Positions 19,312 through 28,422 of a stretch of DNA of 63,059 nt are shown piece by piece. Positions within the stretch are counted from its first letter, which is position 1, and each line of letters begins with the position of its first letter. The notes under the pieces were generated by a model that was given only the letters and a program-made list of their open reading frames with translations, had not been told where the DNA came from and did no database searches. Made by a program: the position numbers and the translations under genes. Source of the DNA: Bacteroidia bacterium (GTDB lineage Bacteria; Bacteroidota; Bacteroidia; NS11-12g; UBA9320); contig JAFMCI010000006.1 of the NCBI GenBank assembly GCA_017857855.1, forward strand, positions 1 to 63,059, in the 5' to 3' direction.

Positions 19312-19983
19312 TTAATTATTTGTTACTATTTCTTCGCTAATTACAGCTGGTATAACCGCTAATGTATCAGTTGTAGAATTTCCGCTTGTATATTGAAATG
19401 CATCTCCGTAAGCCAGCAATTTTACATACTTGATTACTTTCCAACGTTCTTCTGGGTTAAGCATAAAAGCGTGTGAACCCATTAAACCTTTACCGTAAGT
19501 GATGGTATGATAAGCAGTACCTTCTGGTAAGTTTTTAATGTAATCACCCTGATAGTTAGGCCAAGATGGAGCGGGTAATTTTTTACTTTTGAAAATAGGT
19601 CCATCATTTTTACCGCCTTTACCGTGACAATGCCAGCAGTAAATATTGTATAAACGCTCACCTTCTGCAACATTCTCCTTGGTAGCAGGTACCCACGAAG
19701 TATATGCAGCACTTGCAGCATAACCTTCACCTGTGTTAGCTATTGGATAGTAAAAGGTTGCTTGACCTCTTGCTACGGTTCCTTTCACTGGCAATCTCAT
19801 GGTCATACCATAAGGATTGTTGTCGAAATATTTATCTTGAGAGAACGGCTCGTAAGCTTGAGAAATGTACATATTAGGAGCGTATTCTATTCCAGGGTTG
19901 TCTCCAGAACTTACACATGATACCATACTAAAAGCAGGTAAACCTAATACTAACGAATATTTTAAAATAGTATTCAATTTCAT
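19312..19983 (-). CDS. actE: Alternative complex III subunit ActE (mono-haem cytochrome c lipoprotein)
   Basis: This 223-residue protein has a lipoprotein signal (lipobox SMVSC, Cys23) and one haem-binding motif CWHCH at 116-120 followed by GKGGKNDGP. A later GKGLMGSH segment probably supplies the methionine ligand. In ACIII, ActE is a periplasmic mono-haem cytochrome that passes electrons to the terminal acceptor. It lies between actD and actF in the operon. Confidence 0.93.
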   Translation of the reverse strand: MKLNTILKYSLVLGLPAFSMVSCVSSGDNPGIEYAPNMYISQAYEPFSQDKYFDNNPYGMTMRLPVKGTVARGQATFYYPIANTGEGYAASAAYTSWVPATKENVAEGERLYNIYCWHCHGKGGKNDGPIFKSKKLPAPSWPNYQGDYIKNLPEGTAYHTITYGKGLMGSHAFMLNPEERWKVIKYVKLLAYGDAFQYTSGNSTTDTLAVIPAVISEEIVTNN

Positions 19984-20022
19984 TTTTTTAATTGTTAATT
20001 ATTGGTCTATGATTGAACTAGT

Positions 20023-20652
20023 TTAATTAATAACTGCAGCACCTTCATTATTGCCAATTACGATTTCTAAATCTTCTTCAGTGGTCAACGATGTATTGAA
20101 CGCTTCTACGTTTCCTTTTACCTTAACAGCACCTTCGTTTACCAAGATAGTTTGTATTTCATCGTTACTTAAAGATTGAGCCTCACTGTTATCAATAGCA
20201 ATTAGCAAATGATCATCCGTTTGACGTCTGTCTAATAAGTCTTCTTTAATGCCGTGCATCATTCTGTTGCGTGCAAAGAACATGATCACCATCCCAAACG
20301 CTGTAAAAAGAATGGTAAGTTCAAATATAACAGGTATAAAACTGGTAAATACATTGATATCTTGAGGTTTTCCTCCAATGATCATCGGCCAATCAACAAC
20401 GTTCATGCTGTACGCCAGCGTAAAACCACTTAGTGAGCCTAGCATACCACACAAGAAAGCTCCTATAGTTAAATTAGTTCTTGTATAACCAAGAGCATGA
20501 TCTAAGTGATGCACCGGAAAAGGAGTGTAGCAGTCAAATATTTTAACCCCTTTTTTTCTTAGGGTTTCTACTGCGTGCAAAAGTTTATCCGAGTCGGTAA
20601 AAGTACCAACTGTAAACTTTTTGTTATCTAATAGAATACTTTTATCAACCAT
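20023..20652 (-). CDS. actD: Alternative complex III subunit ActD (DUF3341)
   Basis: This 209-residue protein carries the DUF3341 core (TLRKKGVKIFDCYTPFPVHHLDHALG) with two transmembrane segments at about residues 80-100 and 110-133. An acidic C-terminal extension of about 60 residues follows. ActD is a membrane-anchoring subunit of ACIII with no cofactor. Its ATG starts one base after the actC coding region ends. Confidence 0.93.
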   Translation of the reverse strand: MVDKSILLDNKKFTVGTFTDSDKLLHAVETLRKKGVKIFDCYTPFPVHHLDHALGYTRTNLTIGAFLCGMLGSLSGFTLAYSMNVVDWPMIIGGKPQDINVFTSFIPVIFELTILFTAFGMVIMFFARNRMMHGIKEDLLDRRQTDDHLLIAIDNSEAQSLSNDEIQTILVNEGAVKVKGNVEAFNTSLTTEEDLEIVIGNNEGAAVIN

Positions 20653-20653
20653 A

Positions 20654-22000
20654 TTATTCGTTGTCTTTAATGATAGTTTTTACTTCCGCCATATTGATCA
20701 CTGGCAAGAATTTAGCGAACAAGAAGAAACAAGTGAAAAATAGTCCAAATGTTCCCAAGAAAATCCCTACTTCAACCCATGTAGCGTGGTACATAACCCA
20801 ACTACTTGGTAAAAAGTCTCTATGAAGTGATGTTACGATAATAACAAATCGTTCAAACCACATTCCGATGTTTACTACAATTGAAATCACAAATATGAAC
20901 CAAGGCGTAGTTCTAGCCCATTTACTCCAGAATACTTGAGGAGCCATTAGGTTACAGAACATCATAGTCCAATAGGCCCATGCATAAGGACCAAACATTC
21001 TGTTGGCAAAAGCATACTGCTCATACTCATAACCAGAATAAGCAGCGATTACGAATTCAGTGATATACGCTACACCAACTATAGATCCTGTAAGTAGAAT
21101 AATTTTGGTCATTGCCTCTAAATGCTCAGAAGTGATGTAATTTTCATAATTCATTACGTGTCTTGCAATAAGGAGAAGCGTAAGTACCATACCAAAACCA
21201 GAGAAAATTGCTCCAGCAACGAAGTATGGTGGAAATATGGTTGTGTGCCATCCTGGAATTACAGAAGTTGCAAAGTCCATAGATACAATTGTGTGAACAG
21301 ATAATACAAGCGGCGTAGAAATACCTGCAAGAATTAAGGCAACAACTTCATATCTACCCCAAGCTTTAGCAGAACCATTCCAACCCATTGCAAAAAATCC
21401 GTACCAGAATTTTCTTGCTTTTGAAGTTGCTCTATCTCTGATAGTTGCAATATCTGGTATTAAACCTAAGTACCAGAATACCAATGATACAGAAAGATAG
21501 GTAGAGATTGCAAATACATCCCAAAGTAAAGGGGAGTTAAAATTAACCCAAAGAGAACCGAAGGCATTGGGTAAAGGTAACGGCCAAAATCCTAACCATA
21601 CACGTCCCATGTGAAACAAAGGAAAAATTGCCGCACAGAATACTGCAAAAATCGTCATTGCTTCAGCAGAACGGTTAATAGACATTCTCCATTTCTGTCT
21701 AAATAGAAGTAAAACAGCAGAGATTAATGTTCCTGCGTGACCTATACCTACCCAAAATACGAAATTGGTAATATCCCAACCCCACATTACAGACTTATTT
21801 ACGTTCCAAGTTCCAATTCCTTCCCAAACAGTCCAAGCAAGCGTGCCTGCCAGGATGAGAAGAAGCAATACGGCTATTGAAAAACCTAACCACCATGAAT
21901 TAGTAGGTTTGTTTTCAATAGGCCTACAAACGTCATTGGTGACGTCTGTGTAAGTTTTTCCGCCTAGTACTAACGGTTTTCTTATATCTGCTGTGTACAT
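20654..22000 (-). CDS. actC: Alternative complex III subunit ActC (NrfD/PsrC-like)
   Basis: This 448-residue integral membrane protein with about ten transmembrane helices belongs to the NrfD/PsrC quinol-interaction family. Recognisable segments include [18 protein letters not shown], the amphipathic turn around HMGRVW and [13 protein letters not shown]. It probably forms the main quinol oxidation site with ActB's iron-sulphur relay. It lies 27 bases after actB. Confidence 0.95.
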   Translation of the reverse strand: MYTADIRKPLVLGGKTYTDVTNDVCRPIENKPTNSWWLGFSIAVLLLLILAGTLAWTVWEGIGTWNVNKSVMWGWDITNFVFWVGIGHAGTLISAVLLLFRQKWRMSINRSAEAMTIFAVFCAAIFPLFHMGRVWLGFWPLPLPNAFGSLWVNFNSPLLWDVFAISTYLSVSLVFWYLGLIPDIATIRDRATSKARKFWYGFFAMGWNGSAKAWGRYEVVALILAGISTPLVLSVHTIVSMDFATSVIPGWHTTIFPPYFVAGAIFSGFGMVLTLLLIARHVMNYENYITSEHLEAMTKIILLTGSIVGVAYITEFVIAAYSGYEYEQYAFANRMFGPYAWAYWTMMFCNLMAPQVFWSKWARTTPWFIFVISIVVNIGMWFERFVIIVTSLHRDFLPSSWVMYHATWVEVGIFLGTFGLFFTCFFLFAKFLPVINMAEVKTIIKDNE

Positions 22001-22027
22001 ATTGATTACTGTCTGATTCTTTCGTTA

Positions 22028-25000
22028 TTATTTATTTCTAATCTTGGTCAAGTATTGAACACTTGGTTTTACACCTAGTTCCTCTAAAACGTGATAAGAT
22101 CTGTCATCTCTATATAATTTAGCTATTTCACTGTTAGCATCGTTCAAATCTCCAAATACGATAGCATTAGATGGACATGTTTGAGCACACGCAGTTGTGA
22201 ATTCATCCGTGTTCATTTTACGGTTTTCACGTTTAGCAACAAGCTTAGTAGCCTGGATTCTTTGAACACAGAAGCTACATTTTTCCATCACACCTCTTGA
22301 ACGAACAGTTACATCTGGATTGATAACCATTTTGCCTAGGTCGTTACTGAAATGATAATCGAACTTCTCATTCTCATTGTATCTAAACCAGTTGAATCTA
22401 CGTACTTTGTAAGGACAGTTATTACCACAATATTTAGTACCGATACATCTGTTGTAAGTCATTTGGTTTAGACCTTCACTACTGTGTGTAGTTGCAAGTA
22501 CAGGACAAACTGTCTCACATGGAGCATTATCACAATGCTGACACATCATAGGTTGATGTGCAACTTGTACATTCTCATAGTAATCATAAGCTGTAGCCTT
22601 ATCTTCTGATGCTTCAGCATATGCCTCCATTACTTTTTCTTTACTCATTTGCTCACCTGCTTGTACCGTTTGGTCACCGCCATGAACTATACTTAAGCTA
22701 AGGTCTTTGGTTGTTGGAGCTTCAAAGCTGTAGTATCTATCGACACGTAACCAATGCATTTCTCTTCTACGTCTTACCTCATCTCTACCTACTATAGGTA
22801 CGTTATTTTCTATACTACAACTTACAATACATGCACTACATCCAGTACAAGCGTTCATGTCTATAGCCATACCCCAATGGTGCCCTTTACTGTAATCGTA
22901 ATCTTCCCATAATGTAATTGGCTTTGGTTTGTGAACGTGTTGGCCAGCTTTAGGATCTTTTTTGAAATCTTCTAAACTAGCTTCTCTTATAATATCTCTA
23001 CCTTCAATAGAATAGTGAGATTGAGTCATACCAAATTCGTGTAATGCTGCACCCGCTATTTTTTCAATGGTTACGCCACTGATAATGTAGTTTGCAAAAC
23101 CTCCTTTGATATCTACCAAAGGATAAACGTTTTGGCCTAGATCTTTTAAATCATTTTGTACTTCTGGAGGTAATACTCTTCCATAGCCTAACGCAATACC
23201 GAAAGTTCCTTTTGATTGTCCTGGTTGAATAAGAACAGGAAGGTCGTATTTTCCATTAGCAGTACTTACAGATACCATATCACCAAGTTCCCATCCATTA
23301 GATTTGGCGTCTGCCATAGCAACTGAAAGGTAATTATCCCAAGTTACTTTAGAAACGGGATCTGGCATTTCGTGTGCCCAAGGAGTGTTTCCGTATGCAC
23401 CGTCACGAACGCCTACTTTTTGGTATAGAATCAATTCTGAATCTGCTTTTTTACGAGCAGCTATTTCACTAATTACTTCACCTGTTGTAATATTGAAAGA
23501 CGGAACAGCAGCAGTTGCTACATTCTCAACAATTCCTTTTTCTATAGCTTCATTAAAATTAGTGCCTATAGAGCTTGTGAATACATTTTTAGCATAAACA
23601 TAAGCGTGTGAAAAATCTTCTGTGTCTTTTACATCAACGCCTGTCCATGCAACTAAAGAACTTGCCACATGTCTTCCTTCAAATACAGGAGAGATTGTAG
23701 GCTGCGAGAAGATAAAGCGACCATTATAAGGTTGTTTTATATCCCAGCTCTCAAGTGGATGAAGTCCGGTAGCAATGTGTGTAGCAGTTTCAGCAGTTTC
23801 ATCTAAGGTAATAGATGTGCTGATTCTTACAGGAATTTTAGCAAATGCATTAGCAGATCCTGCATAAGAATAGGCTGGGTTTGCGTCTAGCGTAATAACC
23901 GCACCATAAGCCCCAGATTTTGCTTTTGCTAAAAAGGCATCAAAATCCTTTTCATCAGCACTTTGTCCTTTGTAGTAGTTTGTAATGTCTATTGTAGAAC
24001 CATAGCTACCAAGCATAGTGTTGATGGCATTTACCAATATCTGGTCTTGCTCATTATTGCTACCACATATGACTAACGCTCTACCTTGAGCACCTTTAAG
24101 TGCAGCAGCTGCTTGTTTTATCGAATTACCTGCGGTTTCCATTCCATTTACAGGAGTAGCTCCGCCCATTTCTCTGTACAAAGCAATAAGGTGTTGACCT
24201 ACATTACTCATTTTTATAGGTACACGTACATCGGCATTGGCACCCGTAAGAGACATTAACGACTCAAATTGAAAATGCTTAGACATTTTACCTTCTTTAG
24301 GTACTCTATTCTTGCTATAGTCAGCGTGGAATTTAATTGGACTAATCCAAGTACCTAAGAAATCCGCTCCAAAACTTACAATAACATCTGCGTTTTGAAA
24401 GTTGTATGCTGGAATTACTGCACTGCTAAATGAGGCATTGTTAGCGCGTGTAATGCCAGAATACGAAATAGGCTCGTAAGCAACAACTTCTGTATTGGTA
24501 TATTTTGCCTTAAAGTCAGCGATAGCTTGGTTGGTTACCATGCTCGTACTACCATTTGTAACTATAGCAATAGTTTTATTAGTAGTGCTTAATGCTTTAA
24601 TTACTTGTTTATCAAAATCAGCCCAGGCTACTGGTTTAGTTTTACCTGCAACCATTGCTCCTTTTAATCGGTTGGTATCGTAAAGAGATAAGATAGCAGA
24701 ATGACCAAGGCCATCCAATCCACCACCAAAGTAGGTTGCTTCTTTATTGGGTTCAAATTTGATTGGTCTACCTTCTCTTACTTTTACAAGTACTGGAAAC
24801 CCCTCACTGTTACTTACTGAACTACTCGCATAATATAATGGAACACCAGGAGTTACGTTGTCAGGTTTTTCAGTGTAAGGGATTGCTTTTTTAATAGGAG
24901 CTTTGTTACAAGCCGCTAAAGTTACAGCGCCTAGCCCAAAGCCGAAGTATTTTAGAAAGTCTCTTCTGTTTGCTCGTGTAGCATCATCGTTAGAGAAAAT

Positions 25001-25105
25001 CTTTTCTAATGGTAATCCTTCTGAAAATTCGTTAGCATTAGAAGTTACAAACTCTTGGGTTTGCTCTAACTCTTCTACACCTTTCCAATATTTATTTGAA
25101 GACAT
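22028..25105 (-). CDS. actB: Alternative complex III subunit ActB (molybdopterin-like/iron-sulphur fusion)
   Basis: This 1025-residue fusion has an unusual Tat-type signal at about residues 40-66 (RANRRDFLKYFGFGLGAVTLAAC) followed by a cysteine, consistent with lipid attachment. Residues 75-720 form a molybdopterin-oxidoreductase-like domain that lacks cofactor in characterised ACIII. The C-terminal third is a ferredoxin relay with cysteine groups CTGCSACIVSC, CQHCDNAPCETVCP, CIGTKYCGNNCP and CSFCVQRIQ with CAQTCP, enough for four clusters. The length matches family members (about 1000). It lies 29 bases after actA. Confidence 0.95.
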   Translation of the reverse strand: MSSNKYWKGVEELEQTQEFVTSNANEFSEGLPLEKIFSNDDATRANRRDFLKYFGFGLGAVTLAACNKAPIKKAIPYTEKPDNVTPGVPLYYASSSVSNSEGFPVLVKVREGRPIKFEPNKEATYFGGGLDGLGHSAILSLYDTNRLKGAMVAGKTKPVAWADFDKQVIKALSTTNKTIAIVTNGSTSMVTNQAIADFKAKYTNTEVVAYEPISYSGITRANNASFSSAVIPAYNFQNADVIVSFGADFLGTWISPIKFHADYSKNRVPKEGKMSKHFQFESLMSLTGANADVRVPIKMSNVGQHLIALYREMGGATPVNGMETAGNSIKQAAAALKGAQGRALVICGSNNEQDQILVNAINTMLGSYGSTIDITNYYKGQSADEKDFDAFLAKAKSGAYGAVITLDANPAYSYAGSANAFAKIPVRISTSITLDETAETATHIATGLHPLESWDIKQPYNGRFIFSQPTISPVFEGRHVASSLVAWTGVDVKDTEDFSHAYVYAKNVFTSSIGTNFNEAIEKGIVENVATAAVPSFNITTGEVISEIAARKKADSELILYQKVGVRDGAYGNTPWAHEMPDPVSKVTWDNYLSVAMADAKSNGWELGDMVSVSTANGKYDLPVLIQPGQSKGTFGIALGYGRVLPPEVQNDLKDLGQNVYPLVDIKGGFANYIISGVTIEKIAGAALHEFGMTQSHYSIEGRDIIREASLEDFKKDPKAGQHVHKPKPITLWEDYDYSKGHHWGMAIDMNACTGCSACIVSCSIENNVPIVGRDEVRRRREMHWLRVDRYYSFEAPTTKDLSLSIVHGGDQTVQAGEQMSKEKVMEAYAEASEDKATAYDYYENVQVAHQPMMCQHCDNAPCETVCPVLATTHSSEGLNQMTYNRCIGTKYCGNNCPYKVRRFNWFRYNENEKFDYHFSNDLGKMVINPDVTVRSRGVMEKCSFCVQRIQATKLVAKRENRKMNTDEFTTACAQTCPSNAIVFGDLNDANSEIAKLYRDDRSYHVLEELGVKPSVQYLTKIRNK

Positions 25106-25134
25106 GATTTACTTTTTCTGTTTTTAATAAATTA

Positions 25135-26061
25135 TTAATAATGACATTTACTACACTCCAACCCTCCGTTCTCAGCAACGGTGACGTAGTCTTTACCTTC
25201 TGCTATCATATTTTTATGAACTTCTTCATAATATGCATTGTTTTCAGAATCAATGCCACGCTCTCTGTGACAATCAATACACCATCCCATTTGAAGGGTA
25301 GAATATTGATATACTTTGTCCATTTCTTGTATGGGACCGTGACATGTTTGACATTCAACTTTACCTACTACTACGTGTTGTGAGTGGTTGAAGTATGCCA
25401 AATCAGGTAGGTTGTGGATACGCACCCATTCAATTGGTTTTTGGTCGTAGCCTTTAATATACTCCATATTGTCACCGTCAAAACCTATAGCATCATATAT
25501 TTTTTGAATTTCCGGAGAAGTTTTGCCATTATACTTTTCGGCGGCCTTAACATATTTGTGGCAATTCATACAGGTATTCAGAGAAGGGATACTTGCTGAT
25601 TTTGATTTTTCTACGGTACTATGGCAGTACTTACAATCTATTTCATACTGACCTGCATGTATTTTATGCGAAAAATTGATGGGTTGGGTAGGAGAGTATC
25701 CTTGTTGTACGCCCACTTCATCCATCCCAAATTTATATCCAAAACCACCTAATACTATCATAAGAAGTCCTGCAATTACCAGTGTAGCAATGGTAGGATT
25801 CCATTTTGAGGTGATAGGTTTGATTTTGCTATCGTAAAATGAAGGTTCATCCTCGGTTCCAATTTTTTCATTTTGAAGAGCCGTAAGATGCTTTTTGATA
25901 CCGAATAGCAAAGCGGCGATAGCTGCAAGAACTACTGATAGAATAACCAACGCTATAAAGGTTGATTCAGAATAAAATGATGACATATTATTTGAAAATG
26001 ATAAAGTGCTTGAGAATATAAATAAAGCCGTTAAGGCTATGTGTGTTTTTAATTTATACAT
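25135..26061 (-). CDS. actA: Alternative complex III subunit ActA (penta-haem cytochrome c)
   Basis: This is a protein of about 308 residues with a signal peptide (MYKLKTHIALTALFIFSSTL), two further hydrophobic segments (about 34-54 and 88-108) and five CxxCH haem motifs: CKYCH, CMNCH, CQTCH, CIDCH and CSKCH near the C-terminus. Five haems match the characterised Rhodothermus ActA. An upstream in-frame ATG at 26133 would add 24 residues. I prefer 26061 because it begins a proper signal peptide and because a TATATTTG promoter box lies at 26090-26097, inside the would-be extension. It is the first gene of the operon. Confidence 0.92.
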   Translation of the reverse strand: MYKLKTHIALTALFIFSSTLSFSNNMSSFYSESTFIALVILSVVLAAIAALLFGIKKHLTALQNEKIGTEDEPSFYDSKIKPITSKWNPTIATLVIAGLLMIVLGGFGYKFGMDEVGVQQGYSPTQPINFSHKIHAGQYEIDCKYCHSTVEKSKSASIPSLNTCMNCHKYVKAAEKYNGKTSPEIQKIYDAIGFDGDNMEYIKGYDQKPIEWVRIHNLPDLAYFNHSQHVVVGKVECQTCHGPIQEMDKVYQYSTLQMGWCIDCHRERGIDSENNAYYEEVHKNMIAEGKDYVTVAENGGLECSKCHY

Positions 26062-26089
26062 TTGGTAATGTGCTCGTTCAGGAGTGCCG

Positions 26090-26097
26090 CAAATATA
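26090..26097 (-). promoter_or_regulatory. -7 box of the actABCDEF operon
   Basis: TATATTTG on the minus strand matches TAnnTTTG, 28 bases upstream of the preferred actA ATG. Just upstream (plus 26108-26125) is a CTCAAAT direct repeat whose copies are ten bases apart, about one helical turn. This is a possible regulator site. Confidence 0.5.
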
Positions 26098-26347
26098 TGA
26101 ACCCTCTAATTTGAGCATATTTGAGATATGCACATTTTTTCAATTTAGAAGGCTTTCAAATAGGTTTTTAAAATTTATGTAAAACATTGATTTTCATAAA
26201 ATTAAGCCTTAAAATTTTATAATCACCTAGTCTATGTTTTTTTTATAAAAACACCAAAATATTTTTTCAAGAAATGTACGCCAATTCGTCGTCGTTTTTT
26301 AGAAGTTTGTCTCTCACGTTTATTACATCCCGATTGATGAATTTAAA

Positions 26348-27292
26348 TTATTGGGATATCGATTTTGACGTATCATAAGCCCTTATAATTTCTTTTACCA
26401 ATCTATGTCTTACCACGTCATTTTCATTCAGTTTCACAATACCTATTCCTTTTACATTTTTAAGTAAATTGAGTGCAGGAGCTAAGCCGCTCTCTATACG
26501 AGCAGGCAAATCTACTTGCGTTAAATCGCCTGTAACAACCACTTTTGATATGGGACCCATTCGGGTAAGAAACATTTTTAATTGGGTATTGGTAGCATTT
26601 TGTCCTTCATCTAAAATAGCAAAACAATTATTGAGCGTTCGACCCCGCATAAAAGCTAATGGAGCCACCTCTATGATCCCTTTTTCTATGTATGCTTTAA
26701 ACTTTTCTGGTGGTATCATATCTCCCAAAGCATCGTATAATGGTCTTAAATAAGGATCTACTTTGTCTTTCATATCTCCTGGTAAAAAACCCAAGCTTTC
26801 TCCTGCTTCCACGGCTGGCCTACACAGAATTATTTTCTTAATTTCTTTGTTTCTTAATGCCCTAACAGCAAGTGCCACAGCTGTATATGTTTTTCCTGTT
26901 CCAGCGGGCCCTATGGCAAATACTAAGTCATTTTGATCGACTTGATCTACCAATTCCTGCTGGTTTTTAGTGCGTGCAGAAATAACTTTACCACTTTGAC
27001 CGTGTATAATAATACTGCCAACTGCACTTTTTTTATTCTCTTCACCTTCTACTATGCGTTCCATATCTCCCAAACTCACGGTTTTGTTTATTTTTAAATA
27101 TTTTATGATAGAATCAACTACTTCTGAAAATTCATTGAGGTCTTTTATTTCCCCTTTTGCGCTAATATTATTTCCTCTACTTGAAAGGTGAAGCGAAGGG
27201 AATTTAGATTTAAAGATTTTGAAATAGCTATTATAAGGTCCAAAAAATCGAGAAGGCTCAATGTCTGTGATTATAAATTTTTTCTCTATCAA
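26348..27292 (-). CDS. PhoH-family ATPase
   Basis: This 314-residue cytoplasmic protein of the PhoH/PhoL (YbeZ) family has a short N-terminal KH-like region and a P-loop core with GPAGTGKTY at 128-135, RPAVEAGESLGFLPGD near 160-175 and Walker B LDEGQNAT near 228. PhoL-type proteins associate with YbeY in ribosome maturation and RNA metabolism. The reading frame opens with TTG (MIEKKF), which fits the family's N-terminal strand. No ATG occurs earlier in frame. Confidence 0.93.
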   Translation of the reverse strand: MIEKKFIITDIEPSRFFGPYNSYFKIFKSKFPSLHLSSRGNNISAKGEIKDLNEFSEVVDSIIKYLKINKTVSLGDMERIVEGEENKKSAVGSIIIHGQSGKVISARTKNQQELVDQVDQNDLVFAIGPAGTGKTYTAVALAVRALRNKEIKKIILCRPAVEAGESLGFLPGDMKDKVDPYLRPLYDALGDMIPPEKFKAYIEKGIIEVAPLAFMRGRTLNNCFAILDEGQNATNTQLKMFLTRMGPISKVVVTGDLTQVDLPARIESGLAPALNLLKNVKGIGIVKLNENDVVRHRLVKEIIRAYDTSKSISQ

Positions 27293-27359
27293 TGTACTTG
27301 ATGTAATTGTTACTTTATGTAGTTATTTTCGTCGGCTAAATTAGCTAAAATATCAAATA

Positions 27360-28124
27360 TTGGCAGTACTTACTTTTTTAAGTGATTTCGGGGCAGATTC
27401 TCATTATATGGCTTCTTTCAGGGGAGCTATGTACAAGGCCAATTTGCAAATTCCATTTATTGAAATTACCAGTAGGATAGAACCTTTTGATATTGTGGAG
27501 GCAGCTTACTTGAGTTCAATGGTATACCTTGATTTTTCTGAAGGAAGTATACATGTTTTAGCTACTAATGTTGTAGGAACATCGTTTAATGGACACTTGG
27601 CCGCTTATTACAACGGACATTATTTTTTAGCTCCGGACAATGGTATACTCAGTTTGATTTTTGGCGAGCATTTTAATGATTATTACCTGATACCTACCGA
27701 GAGTTATGAGCAAAATATACAAAATGTGTACATGCCCTTTATTTCTCAATTGGCTGCAGGGAAACAACTAATAGACATAGCACAAAAGGCGAGTAGCGTG
27801 CAAATTAGTACACGTATAACTACTGTAAACGATGGTTTAGAATTGCGAGGAACAGTTCTTTTTGTAGATCACTTTGGAAATGCATACACCAACATCTTGA
27901 AAGAAGAGTTTACGGATTTTACCCGTAATTCAGGATATATAATTAATCTAGGAAAACATACTCAAGTGAAAGAAATTTCTAATGATTTTAGCGATGTAAA
28001 AGAGGGTGATCCACTTTGTTATTTCTCGGATCATGGTTACTTGGTGGTTTCCATTAAAAAAAGTAGTGCCGAGCGACTCTTAAACTTCAGAAAGTATAAG
28101 CCATTATTAATTCAGAAGGTATGA
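27360..28124 (+). CDS. SAM hydroxide adenosyltransferase / halogenase-family protein, divergent active site
   Basis: This 254-residue protein of the DUF62 family has the N-terminal strand TFLSDFG near residues 5-11, the APDNGILS motif at about 91-98 and the C-terminal-domain motif DHFGNAYTNI at 170-179. Characterised members split S-adenosylmethionine with water, chloride or fluoride using Asp, Arg and His. Here the segment that normally reads VDPGVGxxR is LATNVVGTSF (Asn70 where Asp is expected) and the HGRD segment is replaced by NVYMPF. The activity is therefore uncertain. The start is TTG; no ATG is available before residue 17, which would remove the first strand. It overlaps the next gene by ATGA. 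Confidence 0.75.
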   Translation: MAVLTFLSDFGADSHYMASFRGAMYKANLQIPFIEITSRIEPFDIVEAAYLSSMVYLDFSEGSIHVLATNVVGTSFNGHLAAYYNGHYFLAPDNGILSLIFGEHFNDYYLIPTESYEQNIQNVYMPFISQLAAGKQLIDIAQKASSVQISTRITTVNDGLELRGTVLFVDHFGNAYTNILKEEFTDFTRNSGYIINLGKHTQVKEISNDFSDVKEGDPLCYFSDHGYLVVSIKKSSAERLLNFRKYKPLLIQKV

Positions 28125-28405
28125 TATTAAGGTTAGTTAAAATGCATTTTAGAGCCGAGGAAACAGCTGATTTTCTAATTTACTTTGAAACTATTAAAGC
28201 TCAAATAGAGAAAATGCCTGGTATTATAAGTTTAAAACTTTACCAAGACGAAAAAGATCCAAATGTATTATTTACACATAGTACATGGTTGAACCAGAGC
28301 AGTTTAGATAATTATAGGCAGTCTGAAACCTTCGGAAAAATATGGCCTAACACCAAAGAGCTGTTTGCATCTGAGCCTATGGCTTGGAGTTTGAAATTAA
28401 AGTAA
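28121..28405 (+). CDS. Antibiotic-biosynthesis-monooxygenase-fold (ABM) small protein
   Basis: This 94-residue single-domain dimeric alpha/beta barrel-type protein has the pattern MILRLVKMHFRAEE at the start, a helix IEKMPGIISLKLYQDE and FTHSTWLNQSSLDNYRQSE. The last is typical of the ABM/YgiN-like fold, where the W-x-N/S-x-x-x-L-x-x-Y segment is conserved. The role may be quinone, haem or small-molecule handling. Its ATG overlaps the stop of the SAM-hydrolase-family gene (ATGA), so the two are translationally coupled. That pairing is the best functional clue. Confidence 0.75.
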   Translation: MILRLVKMHFRAEETADFLIYFETIKAQIEKMPGIISLKLYQDEKDPNVLFTHSTWLNQSSLDNYRQSETFGKIWPNTKELFASEPMAWSLKLK

Positions 28406-28422
28406 ATATTATTGTAGTATAA

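Noticed and set aside
26062..26133. The 24-residue N-terminal extension of ActA
   Set aside because: It would contain the predicted promoter and would bury the signal peptide behind non-export-like residues, so the downstream ATG is preferred.
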